A DNA stretch of 10,642 nucleotides from Anaerolineae bacterium (GTDB taxonomy: Bacteria > Chloroflexota > Anaerolineae > JAAYZQ01), in contig JAFGOG010000305.1 of assembly GCA_016926595.1 (NCBI GenBank), positions 1 to 10,642 on the forward strand. Direction: 5' to 3'. Under the pieces are notes generated by a model, which saw only the letters and a list, made by a program, of their open reading frames with translations, made no database searches and was not told the DNA's origin. Each line of letters starts with the position of its first letter. The first letter of the stretch is position 1. This document shows, piece after piece, positions 1 through 6,489 of the stretch. The position numbers and the translations under genes are program-made.

Positions 1-2
1 TC

Positions 3-389
3 ACCACGACGGAGGATTGCCCCATCGAGGAGGCGGCGCAATTGATGCTGGAGCACAAGATCGGTTGTCTGCCGGTTGTGCGCAAGGGCAAGTTGGTGGG
101 CATCATTACCGAGACCGACCTGTTTCGCGTCTTCCTGGAGCTCTTCGCCGCGCGGCAGAAGGGGCTGCGCATCACCATGGAAGTTCCAGACAGGGCAGGC
201 GAGTTCGCCAAAGTCACCACGGCCATAGCCAATCAGGGAGGGTATATCTCGGCCAGCGGGGCGTTCCTGTCCGACGACCCAACCAGGGCCGGCATGGTCA
301 TGAAGGTGAGGAACGTCAACCGCGAAATGTTGCTCAAAGCCCTGTCGCAGATCGAGGAGATCAAGCTAACGGACGTACGCGATATGTAG
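3..389 (+). CDS. CBS-ACT domain protein, 3' end only (5' part outside window)
   Basis: The reading frame is open from the window edge to TAG at 387-389, giving the last 128 residues of a longer protein. Visible residues 1-45 are the second half of a CBS domain, with the motifs IGCLPVV and KLVGIITETDLFR. Residues about 54-128 form an ACT domain (ITMEVPDRAGEFAKV, then an alternating strand/helix pattern). CBS pairs bind adenylates and ACT domains bind small ligands such as amino acids, so the likely role is ligand sensing in the cytoplasm. CBS-CBS-ACT proteins resemble AcuB-type proteins, but the regulated target cannot be read here. The C-terminus is complete. The downstream gene has its own promoter, so there is no sign of an operon with it. 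Confidence 0.85.
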   Translation, partial: TTTEDCPIEEAAQLMLEHKIGCLPVVRKGKLVGIITETDLFRVFLELFAARQKGLRITMEVPDRAGEFAKVTTAIANQGGYISASGAFLSDDPTRAGMVMKVRNVNREMLLKALSQIEEIKLTDVRDM

Positions 390-404
390 TAGTTCATAGC
401 ATTT

Positions 405-426
405 GGCCCACGACAGGTTGTGGTCC
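405..426 (+). terminator. weak hairpin after the CBS-ACT gene
   Basis: CCACGA (408-413) pairs with TTGTGG (418-423) around a four-base loop, including one G-T pair. Two further G-C pairs extend it beyond a single mismatch. No T-run follows; the bases after it are TGCT and then an A-run. It may mark the transcript end, but it is not a convincing intrinsic terminator. Confidence 0.25.
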
Positions 427-433
427 TGCTAAA

Positions 434-453
434 AATACCCCATGGGGAGTATT
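434..453. promoter_or_regulatory. imperfect palindrome touching the -35 box
   Basis: AATACCCCAT at 434-443 faces ATGGGGAGTATT at 442-453. The arms match except for a two-base bulge. The right arm runs into the -35 hexamer at 452-457, which is a usual operator position. The loop is too small for a stable RNA hairpin, so a protein site is the more natural reading. This is an inference from symmetry only. Confidence 0.25.
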
Positions 454-480
454 GTAATCTCATAGAATCTGGGATATAAT
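452..480 (+). promoter_or_regulatory. sigma70-type promoter for the LysM/PA14 gene
   Basis: The -35 element TTGTAA (452-457) is followed by a 17-base spacer and a perfect -10 element TATAAT (475-480). The predicted start of transcription is near 487, about 54 bases before the ATG at 541. The local AT-rich stretch stands out against GC-rich surroundings. Confidence 0.75.
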
Positions 481-540
481 AGTAGTCGTGACTGAGCCTT
501 TTGTGGTGTGCAACTTGCGACAGGGAAAGGAGTAGTCCCG

Positions 541-1950
541 ATGAAACTGCGTCTGCTGATCGTTCTGTTGTTGGTCGTGGTGCTGGTCGGGCTTGCCCCC
601 GTTCGGAACAGCTATGCTTCCAGCGCCAACTATTCGCCCTGCTGTGCGAACTGCTGCTACACCACCCATGTCGTCAAGCAGGGCGAATATCTGAAGCTCA
701 TCGCCGCGCGCTATGGCACCACCGTAGACGCTATCCTCTGCTGCAACAACATTAGAAACCCGAACCTCATCTACCCCGGCCAGCGGCTGAGGATCCCCTA
801 CCCCTGCACGGCGGCGGGGCCCTGGAAGGGACAATTCTGGAACAACCGCAACCTGAGCGGCAGCCCCAAGTTCACCCGCAACTACAAAAGTGTGAGCTTT
901 AACTGGGGTTCGGGAGCTGTGGGCAGCGGCGTCGGTTCTGACAACTTTTCGGCGCGCTTTGCCAGTACTCAAAAGTTCGCTGCTGCCAACTACCGCTTCC
1001 ACCTCGAAGTGGACGACGGCGTCCGCCTGTTCATCGACGGCCAACTGGTGATCGATCAGTGGCGCGTCACCTCAGTCGCCCACTATACCGCCGACAGGCA
1101 GATGACCGCCGGGAACCACACCCTGCGGATCGACTATTACGAGCAGTCCGGCCTGGCCAGGATCAGATTCTGGATGGAGCGCGTGGCCGTCCCTTCTCCC
1201 ACCATGTGGACGGCCGAATACTTTAGCAACCGCTCGCTCACCGCCCCGCCGGTCCTCACCCGCACCGAAACCCACGCCATAGACTATGATTGGGGCGGCG
1301 GCTCTCCCGTCGCCGCCTTGCCGGCCGACAACTTTTCCGTGCGCTGGGTGCGGAACGTGAATTTCGAGGCGGGCACCTACCGCTTTACCGTCGAAGCGGA
1401 TGACGGCGTAGTAGTGCGGATCGACGGCACGCCGATCATCGACCAGTGGCACGATGCCGGCAATAAAGCTTATGTTAAAGACGTTTACCTCGCCAAAGGT
1501 GTGCACGAGGTACGGGTCAGGTACTACGAAGCGACCGGCGCGGCCAAGATCAAGCTGTCGTGGGCCAAAGTGCCGCCCGCCGCATGGACCGCCAAATACT
1601 TTAACAACACGAACCTTGAGGGGAATCCGGTCCTGACCCGCAGCGACGCCGCCATCAACTTTAACTGGGGCAACAAGTCTCCGGCGACCGTGGTCGCCGC
1701 CGATCAATTTTCTGCCGTGTGGAACGGCGATTTCAGCTTTAGCGCAGGCACCTACCGCTTTACCGCCACGGCCGACGACGGCATCCGCGTCTACCTGGAC
1801 GGCAATCTGATCATCGACGAATGGCATGTCACATCAGTCCGCACCTACTGGGCAGAGCTGTACGTGCCGGCAGGGACCCATCACGTCCGGGTGCGGTATT
1901 TCGAGAACAACGGGCTGGCCGTAGCCAAAGTGTCGTGGGTGAAAAAGTAA
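541..1950 (+). CDS. secreted LysM protein with three PA14 domains
   Basis: This encodes 469 residues. The ATG at 541 is chosen because AAAGGAG (526-532) sits eight bases upstream and the protein then opens with a signal peptide: MKLR, a hydrophobic core to about residue 20, and a likely cut after YAS near 27. Residues about 41-87 are a LysM domain (HVVKQGEYLKLIAARYG ... NPNLIYPGQRLRIPY), a fold that binds peptidoglycan or chitin-like glycans. Three PA14 domains follow at about 95-215, 222-343 and 348-468. Each has the core DDG-(V/I)-x-(V/L)-x-(I/L)-DG and a following (I/V)ID(Q/E)W. PA14 domains with paired aspartates are often carbohydrate-binding, calcium-assisted modules. The product probably attaches to the wall or an external glycan through LysM and displays sugar-binding domains. 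Cysteines are unusually many around LysM: 34, 35, 38, 39, 67, 68 and 89. No catalytic domain is visible. It is transcribed alone, from the promoter at 452-480 to the terminator at 1969-2010. Confidence 0.9.
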   Translation: MKLRLLIVLLLVVVLVGLAPVRNSYASSANYSPCCANCCYTTHVVKQGEYLKLIAARYGTTVDAILCCNNIRNPNLIYPGQRLRIPYPCTAAGPWKGQFWNNRNLSGSPKFTRNYKSVSFNWGSGAVGSGVGSDNFSARFASTQKFAAANYRFHLEVDDGVRLFIDGQLVIDQWRVTSVAHYTADRQMTAGNHTLRIDYYEQSGLARIRFWMERVAVPSPTMWTAEYFSNRSLTAPPVLTRTETHAIDYDWGGGSPVAALPADNFSVRWVRNVNFEAGTYRFTVEADDGVVVRIDGTPIIDQWHDAGNKAYVKDVYLAKGVHEVRVRYYEATGAAKIKLSWAKVPPAAWTAKYFNNTNLEGNPVLTRSDAAINFNWGNKSPATVVAADQFSAVWNGDFSFSAGTYRFTATADDGIRVYLDGNLIIDEWHVTSVRTYWAELYVPAGTHHVRVRYFENNGLAVAKVSWVKK

Positions 1951-1968
1951 CAGAGATCGAGCACGGCT

Positions 1969-2010
1969 AACTGCCCGAGCCTCGCCGCAGGCGGACTCGG
2001 GCAGTTTGTT
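1969..2010 (+). terminator. intrinsic terminator after the LysM/PA14 gene
   Basis: AACTGCCCGAG (1969-1979) pairs perfectly with CTCGGGCAGTT (1996-2006), an 11-bp stem. The loop contains a small inner CGCC/GGCG stem. A T-rich tail (TTTGTT) begins at the base. The stem strength and its place 19 bases after the stop codon support termination of the upstream gene. Confidence 0.85.
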
Positions 2011-2022
2011 GCTTGTCGGTTT

Positions 2023-2051
2023 TTGACGAAAGAAAGCTTTTGCATTACAAT
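2023..2051 (+). promoter_or_regulatory. sigma70-type promoter for bL25
   Basis: TTGACG (2023-2028) and TACAAT (2046-2051) are separated by 17 bases. Each differs from consensus at one position. Transcription should start near 2058, leaving about 43 bases of leader before the bL25 ATG at 2101. Confidence 0.8.
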
Positions 2052-2100
2052 AGGCCGCTGTTTTCGAGACCAAAACTTGTGGAATTGCAGGAGATGTCTT

Positions 2101-2742
2101 ATGGAACGTGTTGAGCTACAGTCAGCTAGCAGGACTGTCGCAGGAAAACAAGTCAAAAAGCTGCGATCTGAGGGCATTGTCCCGGCTGTGATATTTGGAC
2201 CGGACACGCCGTCCAAGATGATACAGGCGCCGGAGCGCGCCGTAGACAAGACATTGCGCCAGGCTGGCTCGATGCTGATCAACCTGTTTGTCGATCAAGA
2301 GGACCAGCCGCGTGCGGTCCTGGCCCGCGAGGTCCAGCGCCATCCGATCACCGGCCGGATCCAGCACGTCGACTTTTACCAGGTGCGGATGACCGAAAAG
2401 GTCAGGACGACGATTCCACTCCACTTTGTGGGCGAGCCGCCGCTTGTCGAATCGGGCGAAGCGCTGCTCAACCCCCAGATCTCAATCCTGGAGGTAGAGT
2501 GCCTGCCCGACGATCTGCAGGACCATATCACGGTGGATGTGTCTGGTCTGCTCACTATGCACGACACTATCCTGGTCGGCGACCTGGCGCTGCCGTCCGG
2601 GATCACCGCGCTCGACAAGCCAGACGATGTCATAGCCAGCTTGCAGCATATGCGGGTCGTCGAGGAGGTCGAAGTGGAAGCCGAGGTGCCGGCCGAGGAA
2701 GCGGCAGAGGAAAAAGAGGCCGAAGCAGAGCCGGAGGAATAG
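2101..2742 (+). CDS. rplY: 50S ribosomal protein bL25 (CTC/TL5 type)
   Basis: This encodes 213 residues. The ATG at 2101 has AGGAG (2089-2093) seven bases upstream. Residues about 1-93 are the 5S rRNA-binding L25 domain, with LRSEGIVPAVIFG (21-33) and VQRHPITGRIQHVDFYQV (78-95). Residues about 97-183 are the C-terminal beta domain of the long CTC/TL5 form (PLHFVGEPP ... LEVECLPDDLQDHITVDVS). From about 187 to the end there is a strongly acidic tail dominated by E, A and V, common in long bacterial bL25 proteins. It binds 5S rRNA in the central protuberance of the large subunit. The E. coli protein has only the first domain, so this is the two-domain type. It is monocistronic, with its own promoter and terminator. 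Confidence 0.97.
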   Translation: MERVELQSASRTVAGKQVKKLRSEGIVPAVIFGPDTPSKMIQAPERAVDKTLRQAGSMLINLFVDQEDQPRAVLAREVQRHPITGRIQHVDFYQVRMTEKVRTTIPLHFVGEPPLVESGEALLNPQISILEVECLPDDLQDHITVDVSGLLTMHDTILVGDLALPSGITALDKPDDVIASLQHMRVVEEVEVEAEVPAEEAAEEKEAEAEPEE

Positions 2743-2805
2743 CCGCCCCACAACACAGGGGGCGAGCCCTCGACGAGACTGCGAGTCACCTAGTCAGTGG
2801 CGATC

Positions 2806-2846
2806 AAGGGATCACGCACAGCCTTTCAGCGTGATCCCTTTTCTAT
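2806..2846 (+). terminator. intrinsic terminator after bL25
   Basis: AAGGGATCACGC (2806-2817) pairs perfectly with GCGTGATCCCTT (2829-2840), giving a 12-bp stem with an 11-base loop. The sequence continues TTCTATT after the stem. This is a textbook rho-independent terminator. It separates bL25 from the isoprenoid operon. Confidence 0.92.
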
Positions 2847-3039
2847 TAACAAGACGAGCGAAAGAGCTGTTTTAGGTGAGCTGCCATGCCCGACCTGGCG
2901 CCGCAACCGATGGAAACCGTAGGGGCGCACGGCTGTGCGCCTTCGAGCAGGCTGGCCAAGTGACGTTCCATCCGTGTATCCGTGTCAGGATCCGGGTTGT
3001 GCTCGACCCGACCAGCTTTTTCCAAAGAAGGATAGGGCA
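2847..3039 (+). promoter_or_regulatory. leader region before the isoprenoid operon, promoter not clear
   Basis: Bases 2847-3039 lie between the bL25 terminator and the ubiX start. TTAACA at 2846-2851 could be a -35 element, but only the poor TGTTTTAG stretch follows at a suitable distance, so no firm promoter call is made. A 7-bp hairpin, GGCGCAC (2924-2930) with GTGCGCC (2935-2941), lies inside a possible 25-codon ORF (2886-2963). A short direct repeat, TCCGTGTATCCGTGT, occurs near 2970-2985. AAGGA at 3028-3032 is the Shine-Dalgarno site of ubiX. The operon promoter must lie here unless bL25 transcripts read through. Confidence 0.35.
2886..2963 (+). CDS. possible 25-residue leader peptide
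   Basis: ATG at 2886 is preceded six bases upstream by AGGTGA (2874-2879), and the frame closes at TGA 2961-2963. The peptide starts MPDLAPQPMETVGAHG. It contains no run of one amino acid that would suggest classical attenuation. The hairpin at 2924-2941 is inside it. The case for translation is only the Shine-Dalgarno spacing and the position ahead of ubiX; a chance ORF is quite possible in GC-rich DNA. Confidence 0.2.
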   Translation: MPDLAPQPMETVGAHGCAPSSRLAK

Positions 3040-3588
3040 ATGGAGATCGTCATAGCCATCACCGGCGCCTCTGGCGTCGCCATAGGCGTCCGGCTCTTGG
3101 ATGTGCTGGCTCAGCAGGCGGCCCACACCGTCCACCTGATCGTATCGAGTGGAGCCGAACCGGTTCTCGCCCAAGAGGTTGGCCCGGATCCGCAACTGCC
3201 GGCCGCCCACCGTTGGGCGCCTGGCGATCTGACCGCGCCCATCTCCAGCTCCTCACGCGCGCCGCAGGCGATGGTTGTCGCCCCCTGCTCGATGAAAACC
3301 CTGTCGGCCATCGCCCATGGCTATGCCGGCGATCTGACCGGGCGGGTCGCCGACATGATGCTGCGCATGGGCCGGCCTCTGGTGCTCATGCCCCGCGAGA
3401 CGCCGCTGTCGCTGCCGGCGATCGACAACATGCGCCTGGCCAAGCTGGCCGGGGCGATCATCCTCCCGCCGGTAATGGCCTACTATCCCGGGCCTCAGAC
3501 GGTGGACGACGTGACCGACTTTTTTGTGGGCAAGGTGCTCGACGCATTGGGCATAGAGCACCGCCTGTACCGGCGATGGAGAGAGTAA
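3040..3588 (+). CDS. ubiX: UbiX flavin prenyltransferase
   Basis: This encodes 182 residues, the usual UbiX size. UbiX transfers a dimethylallyl group from dimethylallyl (mono)phosphate to FMN, making prenylated FMN, the cofactor of UbiD-type decarboxylases. The visible family motifs are the N-terminal Rossmann-like TGASG (8-12), SSGAE (36-40), APCSMKTLSAIAHGYAGDL (81-99), MPRETPLS (117-124) and the tail with DNMRLAKLAGAIILPP (129-144). The C-terminal motif reads PPVMAYYPGP where many UbiX proteins have PAFY, a mild variation. The ATG at 3040 has AAGGA seven bases upstream. Only three bases separate its stop from the UbiD-family start, so cofactor maker and cofactor user are co-translated. 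UbiX in ubiquinone or menaquinone synthesis is the alternative, but the neighbours argue for isoprenoid precursor synthesis. Confidence 0.95.
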   Translation: MEIVIAITGASGVAIGVRLLDVLAQQAAHTVHLIVSSGAEPVLAQEVGPDPQLPAAHRWAPGDLTAPISSSSRAPQAMVVAPCSMKTLSAIAHGYAGDLTGRVADMMLRMGRPLVLMPRETPLSLPAIDNMRLAKLAGAIILPPVMAYYPGPQTVDDVTDFFVGKVLDALGIEHRLYRRWRE

Positions 3589-3591
3589 GGG

Positions 3592-4926
3592 ATGAACCTG
3601 AGACACTTTCTCGCCTGGGCTGAGACCGAGGGCCGCCTGGTCAGGATCGACCGACCGGTGGACCCTCACCTGGAGATGGCCCGCCTGATCCACGCCCGGC
3701 AGGAGCAGCCGGTGCTGTTTGCCGACCCCCGGCGTCCCGGCTGGCAGGTGGCAGCCGGGGTGTGCGCCCAGCGCGAGCATTTCGCCTGGGCCTTGGGCGC
3801 TGGCGTTGCCGGTATCGTCCCCCGGTTGATCGAGGCGTTACGCCAGCCAGCCCCGCCTGCGCGTGCAGTCAGGGCCCCGTGCCAGGAGGTCGTCGACCGC
3901 GCGCCCAACCTGGACCGCCTGCCGATCCTGAAGCACCTGCCCGGCGATGGCGGGCCATACGTTACGGCGGCGGTGGCGATCATTCGCGACCCCGACCATG
4001 GCCGCAACGCCAGCTTTCACCGCCTGATGCAGATCGGCCCCCGCAGCTTTACGGCGCGCATCGTCGAGAGCCGCGGCACCGACACGGCCTGGCGCAAAGC
4101 GGTCGCCGCCGGCCACGACCTGGAAGTAGCCATCTGCCTGGGCGCCCCGATCCATGTCCTGCTGGCGGCGGCCATGAGCCCGGCCAAGGGCGTCGACGAG
4201 CTGGCAATCGCCAACGCCCTGGCCCCGACGCCGGTCATCCCCTGCCAGACCATCGGCCTGGAGGTGCCGGCCGAGTGCGAGGCCATCCTCGAGGGGCGGA
4301 TCACCGCCCAGCTCGCCGACGAGGGGCCGTTCATCGACCTGACCGAAACATGGGACATTGTCCGGCCCCAGCCGGTGATCCAGATCGACCGCCTCACCCA
4401 CCGCCGCGATCCGATCTACCACGCCCTCCTACCCGGCGGCCTGGAGCACAAGCTGCTGATGGGCCTGCCCCGCGAGCCGACCCTCTTCCAGGCCGTAGCC
4501 GAGGTAGCCGACTGCCGGGCTGTCAACATCACCCCCGGCGGCATGAACTGGCTTCATGCCGTGGTCCAGGTCGCCAAGCACGGACCAGAGGACGGCCGCC
4601 GGGCGATCGAGGCCGCCTTTCGCGGGCACGGCTCACTCAAGCACGTGGTGGTCGTCGACGACGACGTGGACCCCTTTGATCCCGCCGCTGTCGAGTGGGC
4701 CATTGCCACCCGCTTCCAGGCCGACCAGGACCTGGTAGTGCTGCCCGACCAGCCGAGCAGCAGCCTAGACCCGTCGGCCAAGCTGGTGCCAGGGCTCAAG
4801 GCCCGCTCGGCCAAGATGGGGATCGACGCCACCATCCCCTGGACCGACCCGACAGGCCGGCCTCTGACCCAGGCAGAGCGGAAAGGCTTTTACAAGGTGG
4901 GCTATGGACCTGCGCCTGACGCCTGA
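3592..4926 (+). CDS. UbiD-family decarboxylase, probable anhydromevalonate phosphate decarboxylase
   Basis: This encodes 444 residues, shorter than E. coli UbiD (about 500) and close to archaeal members of the family. UbiD signatures seen: NASFHRLMQ (139-147), where N139 and R144 match the Asn/Arg spacing of the prenylated-FMN and metal site in fungal Fdc1; VPAECEAILEG (225-235), with E234 at the usual metal-ligand glutamate; DEGPF (243-247); HRRDPIYHALLPGG (270-283), whose D273 is a candidate catalytic acid; and GSLKHVVVVDDDVDPFD (347-363). EGPF is followed by IDLTETWD rather than a ubiquinone-type GE motif. Family membership is direct from sequence. The substrate, trans-anhydromevalonate 5-phosphate giving isopentenyl phosphate, is inferred from the adjacent AcnX subunits and IPK. 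Its last 23 bases overlap the AcnX large-subunit start, indicating translational coupling. An aromatic-acid decarboxylase is the main alternative. Confidence 0.87.
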   Translation: MNLRHFLAWAETEGRLVRIDRPVDPHLEMARLIHARQEQPVLFADPRRPGWQVAAGVCAQREHFAWALGAGVAGIVPRLIEALRQPAPPARAVRAPCQEVVDRAPNLDRLPILKHLPGDGGPYVTAAVAIIRDPDHGRNASFHRLMQIGPRSFTARIVESRGTDTAWRKAVAAGHDLEVAICLGAPIHVLLAAAMSPAKGVDELAIANALAPTPVIPCQTIGLEVPAECEAILEGRITAQLADEGPFIDLTETWDIVRPQPVIQIDRLTHRRDPIYHALLPGGLEHKLLMGLPREPTLFQAVAEVADCRAVNITPGGMNWLHAVVQVAKHGPEDGRRAIEAAFRGHGSLKHVVVVDDDVDPFDPAAVEWAIATRFQADQDLVVLPDQPSSSLDPSAKLVPGLKARSAKMGIDATIPWTDPTGRPLTQAERKGFYKVGYGPAPDA

Positions 4927-6112
4927 CGAACAGGCCATGCTCGCCGGCGAGGCTGGGCCGGGCGTCCAAAAGGCGATAGAGATCGTGGTCGCCTTGGGCC
5001 GGATCTATGGCGCAGCCGACCTGGTGCCGGTAGCCAGCGCCCAGGTCTCGGGAGTCAGCTACAAAAACCTCGGCGACGCCGGACTCGAGTTCCTGCAGGA
5101 CTGGGGCGCCCAAGGTGCGCGGGCCCGGGTCCCGGCGGCGCTCAACCCGGCCGGCATGGACCGCTTGGCCTGGCGTGAATTGGGGTTCTCGGAAGAGTTC
5201 GCCCGGCGCCAGGAGGCGGTCATTGCCGCCTACGAGGCTTTGGGCGTCACCCCCACCTGCACCTGCGCCCCTTACCTGGTGGGTTACGTCCCCAGCCTGG
5301 GCCAGCACCTGGCCTGGGCCGAGTCGTCGGCGGTCAGCTATGCCAATTCGGTGCTCGGAGCGCGCACCAATCGCGAGGGCGGTCCCAGCGCCCTGGCCGC
5401 CGCCATCGCCGGCCGGACGGCCCGCTACGGCCTGCACCTCGACGGCAGCCGCCGGCCCACAGCCATCGTCGACGTGCGCTGTCCGCTCACCTCCCAGGCC
5501 GACCTGGGCGCTCTTGGCCACCTGATCGGCCGCCAGGTCGAGAACGGCGTCCCCTACTTTCGCCTTGCCGATTGGCGATTGGAGATCGGGGACCTGAGGG
5601 CTCTGGGCGCGGCCATGGCAGCCAGCGGCGCGGTGGCCCTCTACCACGTCGAGGAGCTGACGCCAGAGGCGGCGGCGATGAAACCGGGCAGGGAGACGCA
5701 GCGGCTGGTCATAGACGACCTTTCCCCCGGCTATGCCGCCCTGAACGGGCCGGCGGACCGGATCGACCTGGTCAGCCTGGGCTGCCCACACGCCTCACTG
5801 GCCGAGCTGGAGGCGATCTCCGCCTTTCTGGACGGGCGGCGCGTGATCGCCGAGCTGTGGATCACCACGGCCCGGGCCATCCGCCAGGCTGCGGAGAAAA
5901 CCGGCCTGCTGGCCCGCATCGAAGCATCAGGCGGCCGGGTTGTGGCCGATACCTGTCTGGTGGTCGCCCCGGTGGCCGATCTCGGCTTTCGGACCATGGC
6001 CACCAATTCGGCCAAGATGGCCTTCTACGCCCCATCGCACAGCGGCCTCTCGGTCCGCTTTGGGACGATGGAGCAGTGTCTGGAATCGGCGGTGACGGGC
6101 AGATGGAGCTAA
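4904..6112 (+). CDS. AcnX large subunit, probable phosphomevalonate dehydratase large subunit
   Basis: This encodes 402 residues of the aconitase-X large-subunit family (formerly DUF521), a cytoplasmic iron-sulphur dehydratase. The ATG at 4904 gives the canonical opening LTPDEQAMLAGEAGPGVQKA, followed by SAQVSGVSYKNLGDAGLEFL. Further signatures are TCTCAPYLVGYVPSLGQH (118-135), SYANSVLGARTNREGGP (145-161), SLGCPHAS (291-298) and VADTCLVVAP (347-356). C119 or C121, C294 and C351 are the likely [4Fe-4S] ligands, by family pattern. The small subunit is a separate gene immediately downstream, so this is the split form found in archaea rather than the fused hydroxyproline-dehydratase form. With UbiD, UbiX and IPK alongside, the expected reaction is dehydration of mevalonate 5-phosphate to trans-anhydromevalonate 5-phosphate. 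An AAGGTGG site lies before the start, inside the UbiD-family gene. Confidence 0.92.
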   Translation: MDLRLTPDEQAMLAGEAGPGVQKAIEIVVALGRIYGAADLVPVASAQVSGVSYKNLGDAGLEFLQDWGAQGARARVPAALNPAGMDRLAWRELGFSEEFARRQEAVIAAYEALGVTPTCTCAPYLVGYVPSLGQHLAWAESSAVSYANSVLGARTNREGGPSALAAAIAGRTARYGLHLDGSRRPTAIVDVRCPLTSQADLGALGHLIGRQVENGVPYFRLADWRLEIGDLRALGAAMAASGAVALYHVEELTPEAAAMKPGRETQRLVIDDLSPGYAALNGPADRIDLVSLGCPHASLAELEAISAFLDGRRVIAELWITTARAIRQAAEKTGLLARIEASGGRVVADTCLVVAPVADLGFRTMATNSAKMAFYAPSHSGLSVRFGTMEQCLESAVTGRWS

Positions 6113-6489
6113 AGGGTCGGGTCATCAAATCGGGGGCAGCCACAGGGATTGCCCTCGTCTCCCCGGAACCGATCGGCTTCCTGGGCGGCGTGGATCCCGA
6201 AACCGGGCTCGTCGTCGAGCCGGGACACCCGCTGCAGGGCCAGTGTGTAACCGGCCGGGTGCTCGTCTTTCCCACCGGCAAAGGCAGCACCGTTGGCTCC
6301 TACACCCTCTACCGCATGGCCCGCTCCGGCGCCGCCCCAGCGGCCATCGTCAACGCCGAGAGCGAGGCAATCGTGGCCGTGGGCGCGATCATCGGCGACA
6401 TCCCCATGGTCGATCATGTAGACATTACCCAGATCAAGACCGGCGACCGGGTGCGCGTCCAGGGCGACCGGGTGGTGGTGAAACCATGA
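6103..6489 (+). CDS. AcnX small subunit (DUF126), probable phosphomevalonate dehydratase small subunit
   Basis: This encodes 128 residues, the typical size of the swivel-like small subunit that completes the AcnX active site. Motifs run in family order: KSGAATGIALVSPEPIGFLG (9-28), GVDPETGLV, GRVLVFPTGKGSTVGSYTLY (51-70), and IPMVDHVDITQIKTGDRVRV near the end. A serine in GKGSTVGS (62 or 66) is the expected active-site residue, by analogy with aconitase-type enzymes. The ATG at 6103 overlaps the large-subunit end by 10 bases and has GGTGA (6091-6095) upstream. Its TGA stop overlaps the IPK ATG in an ATGA junction at 6486-6489. Overlaps on both sides fit stoichiometric production of a heterodimer. 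An earlier start is unlikely because the preceding frame is antipeptide-like shadow sequence within the large subunit. Confidence 0.93.
   Translation: MELKGRVIKSGAATGIALVSPEPIGFLGGVDPETGLVVEPGHPLQGQCVTGRVLVFPTGKGSTVGSYTLYRMARSGAAPAAIVNAESEAIVAVGAIIGDIPMVDHVDITQIKTGDRVRVQGDRVVVKP

Noticed and set aside
460..1044. Minus-strand open frame opposite the LysM/PA14 gene start
   Set aside because: It would overlap the plus-strand promoter and signal peptide, and has no recognisable domain.
4796..5791. Long minus-strand open frame opposite the AcnX large-subunit gene
   Set aside because: It lies wholly opposite well-recognised UbiD and AcnX coding sequence, has low-complexity Gly/Arg/Ala composition and no family motif. 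Long antisense frames are expected in GC-rich coding DNA.
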